DNA of 27,291 nucleotides from Candidatus Cloacimonadota bacterium (GTDB lineage Bacteria; Cloacimonadota; Cloacimonadia; Cloacimonadales; TCS61). The notes under the pieces were generated by a model. It was not told where the DNA came from. It did not search any database and saw only the letters and a program-made list of their open reading frames with translations. The position numbers and the translations under genes were made by a program. Positions 14,784-22,358 of the stretch are shown piece after piece (within the stretch, counting starts at the first letter, position 1; the number at the start of each line of letters is the position of its first letter). The stretch lies in assembly GCA_030626645.1 (NCBI GenBank), contig DAOUTP010000002.1:1-27291 (forward strand), read 5' to 3'.

Positions 14784-15605
14784 TTAACCAACCCATAAAA
14801 TTATTAGTAATATTAACATATCAATCTTCATTAAAGATGAAGTGTTTGCAAATCTTTTTATTTCACTTTTTCTTAAAATATAAATAATTAAAATAATAAG
14901 TGGAAAAGAAACCCCCATTGTAAGAGCTGAAAAAACTTTTAGACCAATGATGTCTTTCATGAATAGAAATATTGTATAAAGGATAATCAATAAAGCAGGA
15001 AATATGGACACAATAGAAATATTTTTTCTACCTATCATTACTGCAAGAGTTTTTGCACCAAGTTTTATATCTCCTTCAATATCTTCACCATCCTTTATAA
15101 TTTCCCTTATAAAAGTATACAAGAAGGCAAAAATAACAATGATCAAAGAATTTTTAACATTCTCATTACATAGTCCGCCAAATAGGAAAGTACTTGCAGT
15201 GATATAAGCAACAAGTATATTCCCAGTTAGTAAACTCATTTTAAACGTCTTTGCGTAACTAAATAATAAAATACTATTAACAATAGCAATTATCACACAA
15301 TAGAAATTCTGTGTAAAATAGCTTGCAGTTATACCAGATATAAAAAGCACAACAGAAAAGATATAAGCTGCTTTTGGTGTTATTTTACCAGAAGGTAAGA
15401 TTCGATCTGGTCGATTGATAACATCGATTGGAATATCAAAAAAATCATTAATAACATAACCGGCAGCTGCAATGAGAAATGCAGAAAGTGCAGCAAATAT
15501 TATCGGATAGATATTGTTGCTTGATGATTGGTAGTACGCCCCGAAGAAAACAGAGAGAATCACGAACAAGCAATTGAAAGGGCGAATGATCTTAATAAAA
15601 GACAT
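14784..15605 (-). CDS. UbiA prenyltransferase, DGGGP synthase type
   Basis: A 273-residue membrane prenyltransferase with about eight or nine transmembrane segments. The first Asp-rich motif is NDFFDIPIDVINRPDRILPS, continuing into GKI (53-73). The second is KDGEDIEGD (171-179). The NRPxRxLPSGKI ending is characteristic of the UbiA branch containing archaeal digeranylgeranylglyceryl phosphate synthase, which adds the second geranylgeranyl chain to GGGP. MenA, UbiA sensu stricto and chlorophyll/heme branches are alternatives, but direct linkage to GGGPS and a prenyl synthase favours DGGGPS. It starts 8 bp after the prenyl synthase stop, and its stop is one base before the GGGPS ATG. Confidence 0.85.
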   Translation of the reverse strand: MSFIKIIRPFNCLFVILSVFFGAYYQSSSNNIYPIIFAALSAFLIAAAGYVINDFFDIPIDVINRPDRILPSGKITPKAAYIFSVVLFISGITASYFTQNFYCVIIAIVNSILLFSYAKTFKMSLLTGNILVAYITASTFLFGGLCNENVKNSLIIVIFAFLYTFIREIIKDGEDIEGDIKLGAKTLAVMIGRKNISIVSIFPALLIILYTIFLFMKDIIGLKVFSALTMGVSFPLIILIIYILRKSEIKRFANTSSLMKIDMLILLIILWVG

Positions 15606-15613
15606 CTTTAATT

Positions 15614-16501
15614 CTAAGGTAAACGATCTTTAACAATATTTACAAATTCCAATAAAATTTCATTTGCTTTCATATTTTTTATAAGATTGTAGCAATCTCT
15701 AAGGAGTTTTTCGGCTTTCATTTTAGATTTCTCAAGCCCTAGAAGAGATGGATAAGTTGCTTTGTGACTTTTAGAATCTCCACCTGGATTTTTCCCAAGA
15801 ACTTCGAAACTTCCAACCTCATCCAGAATATCATCAACTATCTGATAAGCAAGACCAAGATTCAAAGCGAAATTACTAAGAGTTATTGTAAGGTTTTCTT
15901 CAGCCCCTTCGATCACACAAGCGAGTTCCATAGCAGCCTGAAGTAAAGCTCCTGTCTTTTTTAGATGTACATAGCGAAGTGTATTGATATTCACTTTCTT
16001 CTTAGCAGATAAAATATCAACAGCCTGACCTCCAATCATACCTCTAGTGGAAACAGCTTTAGTAAGTACATGGATACAATCAAGTGCTACTTTATTATTA
16101 CTAAGTTCTGTAAGAAGTTCAACAGCTTTTGTAATCAAAGCATCTCCAGTAAGAATAGCAGTTGCTTCATCAAATTTTACATGACAACTTGGAATGCCAC
16201 GACGTTCTGATGAATTATCCACGCTTGGTAGGTCATCATGAATAAGTGAAGCTGTATGAACTAATTCCAAAGCACAGGCAACAGGCATTAATCTTTCCAA
16301 CCGATTGATGTTTTTTCGTCCTATAAGCATCTCATATGTTGCAAAGAATAGAATTGGCCGCATTCTTTTCCCACCGCTGAACACACTATAACGCATTGCT
16401 TCATGAAGTTGTTCAGGATATTCATTTGATGGAGCTAAATATTGATCCAGGGCTTTCTCTATAAGTCTTGAACGTGTTTTAAAATATTCCTGTACTAACA
16501 A
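15614..16501 (-). CDS. Geranylgeranyl/farnesyl diphosphate synthase (trans-polyprenyl synthase)
   Basis: A 295-residue all-alpha isoprenyl diphosphate synthase with GGKRMRP (43-49), first Asp-rich motif DDLPSVD (89-95, the bacterial/plant form with two extra residues) and second motif DDILD (223-227). The residue five before the first Asp is Ala84, with Ser85 next. E. coli-type farnesyl synthases have an aromatic residue at -5, while plant-type geranylgeranyl synthases have a smaller one. The product is therefore more likely C20 or longer than C15, which would supply the adjacent GGGPS and UbiA enzymes. It is second in the operon, 16 bp after the WlbA-like gene. Chain length is inferred from one position. 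Confidence 0.9.
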   Translation of the reverse strand: MLVQEYFKTRSRLIEKALDQYLAPSNEYPEQLHEAMRYSVFSGGKRMRPILFFATYEMLIGRKNINRLERLMPVACALELVHTASLIHDDLPSVDNSSERRGIPSCHVKFDEATAILTGDALITKAVELLTELSNNKVALDCIHVLTKAVSTRGMIGGQAVDILSAKKKVNINTLRYVHLKKTGALLQAAMELACVIEGAEENLTITLSNFALNLGLAYQIVDDILDEVGSFEVLGKNPGGDSKSHKATYPSLLGLEKSKMKAEKLLRDCYNLIKNMKANEILLEFVNIVKDRLP

Positions 16502-16516
16502 ATTATCCCTCTTTTA

Positions 16517-17548
16517 TTATCTTAGTGGAAGAGCTACTTTCTTCCCATTTTTTGACGATTGATACATAGCCAAAATTAATTCTAGTGATTTTCTACCACT
16601 TCTACCATCAGTATTTGGACTATCTTCACCTCGGAGAGCATCAACAACATTCTGCAAGTAACCAAGATGTCCAAAACCATAGACACTCTTAGGGTCGGTT
16701 TTTGCGGATTGAATCAATTTATCATCATCGTCATAATCTTTGAATTCCCAATAATCTATTTGATTAACAGCAATTCCGCCTATTTTCACAGTCCCATTCT
16801 CACCCATTATCGTTATAGAACCTTCAAGATTTTTTGGGAATGTGTTCATTGTGACTTCCACCGTACCTAAAGCGCCATTTCTAAAACGAATGATCCCTGT
16901 TCCCATATCTTCAGTTTCTATGTTATGGTTAAGAGTAGAAGTAAACGACATAACGGATTCTACCGGTCCCATAAGCCATTGAATAAGATCAAAATAATGA
17001 GAAGCTTGATTCATAAAAGCCCCACCATCAAACTCCCATGTCCCACGCCACTTTGCCAGATCATAATAACTTTGAGGACGAGTCCAACGTACTGTTGCAT
17101 TGGCACTAAATAATCTTCCAAATCTTCCTTTATCAATCGCTTTCTTGAGTAATTGAATGGATGGATTCAAACGGTTCTGCTTCACGACAAAAAGCTCAAC
17201 TTGATTATCATCACAAGCTTTTACAAGTGCATCTGCAGATTTTAAGTCTATAGCCATTGGTTTTTCAGTGAGTACGTTGATCTTTCTATTAGCTGCTTCT
17301 ATCCCCATTTGTGGATGCATACCACTTGGAGTACATATTAATACAGCATCTACACTTTCTTTATCTAACATTTCTTTATAATCAGTATAATAAGTTTTAA
17401 TTTTATATTTTTCTGCGGAATCAACTGCACGTTGTTTAATAATATCTGCACAGGCAATAATTTTTGCACTTTCAATTTGCTCAATTGCTTCAAAATGTTT
17501 ATCTGAAATCCTACCACAACCGATAAGTGCAAATTTTACTATTTTCAT
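16517..17548 (-). CDS. Gfo/Idh/MocA oxidoreductase, WlbA/WbpB-like
   Basis: A 343-residue NAD(P)-dependent sugar dehydrogenase. The N-terminal Rossmann domain has IGCGRISDKH (9-18) and the family EKP motif (95-97). The C-terminal substrate domain has KWRGTWEFDGGAFMNQASHY with the catalytic His184. The stretches FVVKQNRLNPSIQLLKKAI and NLEGSITIMGENGTVKIGG match what I remember of WlbA/WbpB, which oxidise the 3-position of UDP-N-acetylglucosaminuronate during 2,3-diamino-uronic acid synthesis. The partner aminotransferase and acetyltransferase are not here, so the substrate is uncertain. It is the first gene of the nine-gene operon; GAGGT precedes its ATG. Confidence 0.87.
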   Translation of the reverse strand: MKIVKFALIGCGRISDKHFEAIEQIESAKIIACADIIKQRAVDSAEKYKIKTYYTDYKEMLDKESVDAVLICTPSGMHPQMGIEAANRKINVLTEKPMAIDLKSADALVKACDDNQVELFVVKQNRLNPSIQLLKKAIDKGRFGRLFSANATVRWTRPQSYYDLAKWRGTWEFDGGAFMNQASHYFDLIQWLMGPVESVMSFTSTLNHNIETEDMGTGIIRFRNGALGTVEVTMNTFPKNLEGSITIMGENGTVKIGGIAVNQIDYWEFKDYDDDDKLIQSAKTDPKSVYGFGHLGYLQNVVDALRGEDSPNTDGRSGRKSLELILAMYQSSKNGKKVALPLR

Positions 17549-17855
17549 ATCATTTTACCTCTACCTCTATACCTTTTAAGTTTATCCAAATAAATAATGA
17601 GTTTTTTACTGTCAATGAATAATTACCTATAGTCAAACGTTTATTACAGGCTTGAATAGTGATGTTTATGGATATTTTCTTCTTTAAATTCGAAGATAAT
17701 ATTTGTAATAACTTACCCTTTTCTTAATTTCATATTATAGAGTAAGATATTGCTAAAATACCACAATGCACAAAGTTACAGAGAAAGTTCTTGACAGATA
17801 AAAGCTCTTCCAGAACAAAGAGTACCGATGATAAATTAATAAGGAGTAATGAATT
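17549..17855. other. 307-bp divergent intergenic region (lipid operon / HU)
   Basis: The region is AT-rich and has no believable gene. It must hold the promoter of the nine-gene minus-strand operon and that of the HU gene. On the plus strand TTGACA at 17791-17796 is a good -35 match, but the sequence 17 bases on (AACAAA) is a poor -10. GATAAATTAATAAGG follows shortly before the HU ribosome site AAGGAG (17841-17846). On the minus strand I see the WlbA-like gene's GAGGT ribosome site but no convincing -35/-10 pair. I see no riboswitch or tRNA. Confidence 0.5.
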
Positions 17856-18152
17856 ATGACAAAAGCAGATTTAGTAAGAGTTATTTCAGCAGAGACTGGA
17901 ATTATCCGTAAAGACGTAGCACTTGCAGTTGATGCATTTTTAGATTCAGTGAAAGATTCAATGAAAGATGGAAAGCATATTGAGATTAGAGGATTTGGTA
18001 CATTTAAACTTAAAGAACGCAAAGCTCGTATAGGGCGCAACCCAAAAACTGATGAAAAAGTAGAAGTTCCAGCACGTATTGTTCCTACATTTAAATTTTC
18101 AAGAGCTTTCAAAGAAGAAGTAAACGAAGCTAACCACGACAAATTGAAATAG
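17856..18152 (+). CDS. HU/IHF family DNA-binding protein
   Basis: A 98-residue histone-like protein that binds and bends DNA as a dimer in the nucleoid. It contains the HU/IHF signature GRNPKTDEKVEVPARIVPTF (about 68-87) after the IEIRGFGTFKLKERKAR strand region, and the N-terminal helix pair TKADLVRVISAETG. AAGGAG lies 9 bases before the ATG. It is followed 13 bp later by a tiny ribosomal-protein-like gene and then a strong terminator, so the two form a short transcript for abundant basic proteins. HU alpha/beta and IHF cannot be told apart with confidence. Confidence 0.95.
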   Translation: MTKADLVRVISAETGIIRKDVALAVDAFLDSVKDSMKDGKHIEIRGFGTFKLKERKARIGRNPKTDEKVEVPARIVPTFKFSRAFKEEVNEANHDKLK

Positions 18153-18165
18153 CATTGGAGGATGA

Positions 18166-18261
18166 ATGCCCTGCGGAAAAAAAAGAAAGCGTTATAAAAT
18201 AGCAAATCACAAACGCAAAAAGAGACTTCGTAAAAATAGACATAAGAAAAAAGGTAAATAA
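18166..18261 (+). CDS. 31-residue bS22/mS38-like (AURKAIP1/COX24 domain) ribosomal protein
   Basis: A 31-codon gene begins ATG-CCC-TGC-GGA and ends at TAA 18259-18261. GGAGG at 18157-18161 gives it a strong ribosome site. The peptide starts MPCGKKRKRYK and continues with HKRKKRLRKNRHKKK, so more than half its residues are Lys or Arg. I recognise this as the pattern of the tiny AURKAIP1/COX24-domain proteins of Bacteroidota and relatives. The same domain occurs in mycobacterial bS22 and mitochondrial mS38, which sit in the small ribosomal subunit. It follows HU by 13 bp and ends before a terminator. Automatic annotation easily misses it because of its length. Confidence 0.85.
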   Translation: MPCGKKRKRYKIANHKRKKRLRKNRHKKKGK

Positions 18262-18288
18262 ATAATAATCGTAAATTATAAAAAGATT

Positions 18289-18320
18289 AGCCGAGATGAA
18301 AATTCAATCTCGGCTTTTTT
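18289..18320 (+). terminator. Rho-independent terminator after HU and the small basic protein
   Basis: AGCCGAGAT (18289-18297) and ATCTCGGCT (18307-18315) are perfect 9-bp arms around a 9-base loop, followed by five more T residues. It ends the HU transcript. Upstream A-runs on the same stretch may let it also serve the convergent DUF523 operon. Confidence 0.9.
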
Positions 18321-18325
18321 ATTTG

Positions 18326-18739
18326 TTACACGTCTTCTTCTGTAAGTATTATGATGCCCTTTTGAGATAATAACTGAGCTGTTAAGCCTATCCCCTCAAT
18401 AATCTTACCTGTATGAGATCCATCATAGATTTTGCCGTATCCACAAGATGGAGACCTTTGTTTTAAGATTGCTTTATGGCAGTTAACTAATTTGGCTATA
18501 CGTAGAGTTTCTCTTGCACCCTTCTTAAATTGTGAAGTTACGTTCTCACCCTTTTTATTTAGAACTTTATCTTCTGTTATTTCTGCTGGAATTCGTGGAG
18601 TCTGCAAACCCCCTAGTTGTTCGGGACAAACAGGAATAGCGATGCCATTTTTTACCAGCTCCATCACTTTATTATTCGCATTATCCTTCCCATCATAACG
18701 ACATTTTATACCTGCCAAACATGCGCTTACTAATATCAT
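18326..18739 (-). CDS. DUF523 family protein
   Basis: A 137-residue protein with all the conserved Cys-bearing motifs of DUF523 (YbbK-like): SACLAGIKCRYDG (5-17), PVCPEQLGGLQTPR (36-49) and KQRSPSCGYG (about 93-102). The repeated conserved cysteines suggest metal or Fe-S binding, but the function of the family is unknown to me. It is the last gene of the minus-strand operon, starting 12 bp after the mutS stop and ending just before the terminator shared with the HU transcript. The family is widespread and the gene looks complete. Confidence 0.9.
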   Translation of the reverse strand: MILVSACLAGIKCRYDGKDNANNKVMELVKNGIAIPVCPEQLGGLQTPRIPAEITEDKVLNKKGENVTSQFKKGARETLRIAKLVNCHKAILKQRSPSCGYGKIYDGSHTGKIIEGIGLTAQLLSQKGIIILTEEDV

Positions 18740-18751
18740 TCTTACTCCAAG

Positions 18752-21379
18752 TTACAATTTATTCTTTAATTCAGAAAGTTTATTGATCGCTTCTATCGGT
18801 GTAAGTTTATTAACATCTAATTTTTTTATAGTTTCCAAGATTTCATTCTTTTCTTCGGATTTCTCAATGATCGCATCAAAAATATCCAATTGATTAGTAT
18901 GGTAATTGGAAAGCTGTTTCTTTGCAGTTGAGGAAAGTCCTTGAGGACTGATTTCATGTTCTTCAAGATTATGCAGGATTTGTTTTGCTCTTTTAATAAC
19001 CTTCTCCGGTACTCCTGCCAAACGAGCAACTTGAATACCATAACTTTGGTCAGCTGATCCACGTTCTATCTTTCTTAAAAAAATGATCTTATCATTCCAT
19101 TCTTTTACAACAATATTGAAGTTCTTTACTCTCGGAAGAATATTTTCCAATTCTGTTAATTCATGATAATGAGTCGCAAAAAGAGTTTTTGCAGATATTT
19201 TAGGATTATTATGAATATATTCAATAATTGACCAGGCAAGGCTTAATCCATCAAATGTACTGGTTCCGCGACCAATCTCATCAAGCAGAATCAATGAATT
19301 AGGAGTTGCAGAATTAAGGATGTTAGCTACTTCTAACATTTCCACTAGAAATGTACTTTGCCCCATTGCCAAATTATCAGAAGCTCCTACTCGAGTAAAA
19401 ACTTTATCGAAGATCGGCATATTTGCACTTGCAGCAGGGATAAAGCTTCCCATCTGTGCCATGATCGCCAATAGTCCAACTTGACGGAGATATGTAGATT
19501 TACCTGCCATATTAGGACCTGTGATCAAAGATATCTGATTATCTTTGTTGTTCAGATAAATATCGTTTGGGATGAATTCTTCACCTTTTAATAATTTTTC
19601 AATAACCGGATGACGACTTTGTTTTATATCAACAAATCCTTCATTATTAAATTCAGGTTTTGCATAATTATTTTTATAAGCAAGTTGAGCAAGATTAGCC
19701 AAGACATCAATAATGGCTACAACTTCTACATACTTTTGTATCGGTTCGATCTCTTTATACAGTTTTTCTCTAATATCAATAAACAGTTCATATTCCAGAT
19801 TTTTTATTCTCTCTTCCGCTCCCAAAACTTTTGCTTCATATTCCTTTAATTGCGGGCTAATATAACGTTCTGAATTTACTAATGTTTGTTTTCTAATATA
19901 GTGCTCGGGTATTTTATCTTTATGTCTGCTGGTAACTTCAATGTAGTAACCGAAGACACGGTTATAATTAACTTTTAAGGAAGAAATGCCTGTTTTTTTC
20001 TTTTCTTCATTTTCAAGTTTGGCGATCCATCCTTTTCCATTTTTGCTTACTTCACGCAATTCATCAAGATCAGAGTTAAATTCATTTTTGATGATATTCC
20101 CTTCAGTAATTAGAATGGGTGCTTCTTCCATTATCGTTTTATTGATCAACTCGGTAATATTGGAATAATCTGTAATATTTTTTTTCAATGTAGTAAGGAA
20201 TTCATTCTCAAATTCATCTAACATGTCAGAAAGTATGGAAGCGGTTTTCAGATAATTCTTCAATGCGATGGCATCGCGGGGATTCACCCGTTTAGTCCCG
20301 ATCTTACCCAGAATTCTACTTAGATCTCCAATTGTTTTAAACAATTCACGAATATCAGTAGTGAGAGAAAAATTGTCTTTCAGCTCTTGAACGGCATTTA
20401 ACCGCAATTCAATTTTCTCTTTATCCAACAAAGGATTTAATAACCAATCACGAAGTTTACGCGCACCCATCGGAGTTTCGGTTTCATCCAAAATCGAGAT
20501 CAGGCTTCCGAAAGAGCTATTATACCGGATAGATTTTATTAATTCCAGATTTCTACGTGAGACATCGTCAACCTGCATATAATTCTTTATGGAATAAAAT
20601 CGCATATTACCGATATGCTTCAAATCATTATTCTTTAGTGATTTCAAGTAGGAAAGTGCTGCACCGGCAGCTGTTGTTGCAAATAATTTATTCTGTGCGC
20701 CGAACCCCTCTAATGAAGTTATTCCAAAATGATTTAGTAACGCACGTTCAGCTTCTTCCGGATCAAAATACCAACTATCAAAAACGGTTATTGTGGGCTC
20801 ATATTCTATGTTAAGCGAGTTAAGGGTTTCTTCGTTGTTGTCATCCTGTACAACTATTTCAGAAGGTTTCAATCTGAGCAGTTCATTTTTCAATTCATCT
20901 TTTTCTAATTCAGTGAATAGAAAATCTCCAGTCGAAGCATCGATAATAGCAAATCCAATGATATTAGACTTTTGTTCCTGATAAATAGCGCCTAGATAAT
21001 TATGATCCACTGAATCGATAAATTTATCATCAATAATGGAACCAGGAGTTATAATATCAGTAATTCCTCTTTTTACTAAACCTTTTGCTTTTTTAGGATC
21101 TTCAATCTGTTCGCAGATAACAACCTTATGACCTTGTTTTACCAATTTATCAAGATAATTATCCAAAGCATGATATGGAAATCCTGCAAGGGGGATTGGA
21201 TCATCAGCCTTCTTATTTCTAGCAGTAAGAGTAATACCCAGAATCTCTGATGCTGTTTTTGCATCTTCAAAGAAAGTTTCGTAGAAATCTCCCATTCTAA
21301 ATAGTAATAGTTTATCGGGATGCTGCTCTTTGATGGCAATAAATTGTTTAAGCATTGGTGTTAGTTTCTTTGTTTTCAT
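18752..21379 (-). CDS. mutS: DNA mismatch repair protein MutS
   Basis: An 875-residue MutS, the normal length for MutS1. The N-terminal mismatch-recognition domain has the intercalating Phe-x-Glu motif in GDFYETF (Phe32, Glu34). The lever and clamp regions follow. The C-terminal ATPase has Walker A GPNMAGKST (around 619-627), Walker B LILLDEIGRGTSTFDG and ATHYHELTEL. It recognises base mismatches and small loops and recruits MutL, which is not in the window. It lies 10 bp after the SPOR/TPR gene and 12 bp before DUF523, in the rho-led operon. Nothing essential looks missing. Confidence 0.97.
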   Translation of the reverse strand: MKTKKLTPMLKQFIAIKEQHPDKLLLFRMGDFYETFFEDAKTASEILGITLTARNKKADDPIPLAGFPYHALDNYLDKLVKQGHKVVICEQIEDPKKAKGLVKRGITDIITPGSIIDDKFIDSVDHNYLGAIYQEQKSNIIGFAIIDASTGDFLFTELEKDELKNELLRLKPSEIVVQDDNNEETLNSLNIEYEPTITVFDSWYFDPEEAERALLNHFGITSLEGFGAQNKLFATTAAGAALSYLKSLKNNDLKHIGNMRFYSIKNYMQVDDVSRRNLELIKSIRYNSSFGSLISILDETETPMGARKLRDWLLNPLLDKEKIELRLNAVQELKDNFSLTTDIRELFKTIGDLSRILGKIGTKRVNPRDAIALKNYLKTASILSDMLDEFENEFLTTLKKNITDYSNITELINKTIMEEAPILITEGNIIKNEFNSDLDELREVSKNGKGWIAKLENEEKKKTGISSLKVNYNRVFGYYIEVTSRHKDKIPEHYIRKQTLVNSERYISPQLKEYEAKVLGAEERIKNLEYELFIDIREKLYKEIEPIQKYVEVVAIIDVLANLAQLAYKNNYAKPEFNNEGFVDIKQSRHPVIEKLLKGEEFIPNDIYLNNKDNQISLITGPNMAGKSTYLRQVGLLAIMAQMGSFIPAASANMPIFDKVFTRVGASDNLAMGQSTFLVEMLEVANILNSATPNSLILLDEIGRGTSTFDGLSLAWSIIEYIHNNPKISAKTLFATHYHELTELENILPRVKNFNIVVKEWNDKIIFLRKIERGSADQSYGIQVARLAGVPEKVIKRAKQILHNLEEHEISPQGLSSTAKKQLSNYHTNQLDIFDAIIEKSEEKNEILETIKKLDVNKLTPIEAINKLSELKNKL

Positions 21380-21389
21380 ATTCTATTGA

Positions 21390-22358
21390 TCAGTATTTTT
21401 TTATTACATAGGAATTAATATCATTTTTTTTTAATTTCTGAATTGCTTTTTTCAAATCATCATTTTCATCAAAAGGCCCTGCAGCAACAATATAGAGTTT
21501 ACTGTTATCCTTGATCTTTGAAAAAACAATATATTTAAATCCGATAACTTTGACTTTCTTTCCAAATTTTTCTGCATTCTCTTTCGAACCGAATGCACCT
21601 ACTTGAAGATAGATTTTCAAATCCTGTCCAGTTGCAGCTTTCGTTTCTTCTACAGATTCTTCTTTTCTGAATGTGTTGATTTCAGATAGCTCAATATCAA
21701 GTTTATCATTTTTCTGGAGATTGTAAATTCTATCTTCTGCGAGATAACAATATTGATGATAAGGAAAATCCTGTTTTAATTTTTTAAAAAACATAAGTGC
21801 ATGCTCAAATTTTCCCTGTTTCTCTTTACAAATCCCCATTTTATAGTGAAGTAGAGGTATATTATTATTAATATACTTAGATGTTCTAAGGCTCTCCAAC
21901 GTGTTAAATGCCCGTTTATACATTTGTTGTTCTAAATATGCTTCAGCTATAAGAAAGTATGCATTTTCAATCTTTACATTATCAACTGATTCTGCCACAA
22001 ATATCTGGCTCGAAACTATTGAAAGTTGATATTTTTCTGTCTTCAAGTATGATTTTGCAAGCCAATATTGTTTGTCTAATATTTCTTTATGGTGAATTTT
22101 TTTAAGAAGTAAAATTGCATTTTCATATTCGCGTTTAAAGAAATTAAATTTTGCTAATTCAAGAAGAGCTCGTTGACCAAAGAATGAATCATGATCTTCT
22201 TCATACGTTTTTTCATAAATATTCTTCATTTCGCTAACATCAGTTTCAGTCTTCGCTTTTTTAAACTGATCTTCTTGAGTTAATATACCAAAACTTGATG
22301 AGATAAAAATTGTTATTAGACTGAAAATAAATATTCTTTTTTTCATACTACTCTTCAT
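21390..22358 (-). CDS. TPR and SPOR domain envelope protein
   Basis: A 322-residue exported protein with a hydrophobic signal segment (KKRIFIFSLITIFISSSFG). Helical TPR-like repeats cover about residues 27-220. A SPOR domain (about 246-322; IYLQVGAFGSKENAEKFGKK ... LYIVAAGPF) ends the protein. SPOR domains bind denuded peptidoglycan glycan strands at division sites. Tol-Pal-associated proteins such as YbgF have comparable TPR architecture, but no tol genes are here. The first ATG (22358) overlaps the U32 gene; a second at 22346 begins MKKRIF and looks like a more natural signal peptide start. Either is possible. Its function beyond cell-wall binding is not clear. Confidence 0.85.
   Translation of the reverse strand: MKSSMKKRIFIFSLITIFISSSFGILTQEDQFKKAKTETDVSEMKNIYEKTYEEDHDSFFGQRALLELAKFNFFKREYENAILLLKKIHHKEILDKQYWLAKSYLKTEKYQLSIVSSQIFVAESVDNVKIENAYFLIAEAYLEQQMYKRAFNTLESLRTSKYINNNIPLLHYKMGICKEKQGKFEHALMFFKKLKQDFPYHQYCYLAEDRIYNLQKNDKLDIELSEINTFRKEESVEETKAATGQDLKIYLQVGAFGSKENAEKFGKKVKVIGFKYIVFSKIKDNSKLYIVAAGPFDENDDLKKAIQKLKKNDINSYVIKKY

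Noticed and set aside
14784..15605. MenA or other quinone prenyltransferase
   Set aside because: The NRPxRxLPSGKI motif and the direct link to GGGPS fit DGGGP synthase better; no quinone genes are nearby. Not fully excluded.
17753..18205. 150-codon open frame antisense to HU and the small basic gene
   Set aside because: It covers two recognised plus-strand genes and part of their promoter region and shows no family motif.
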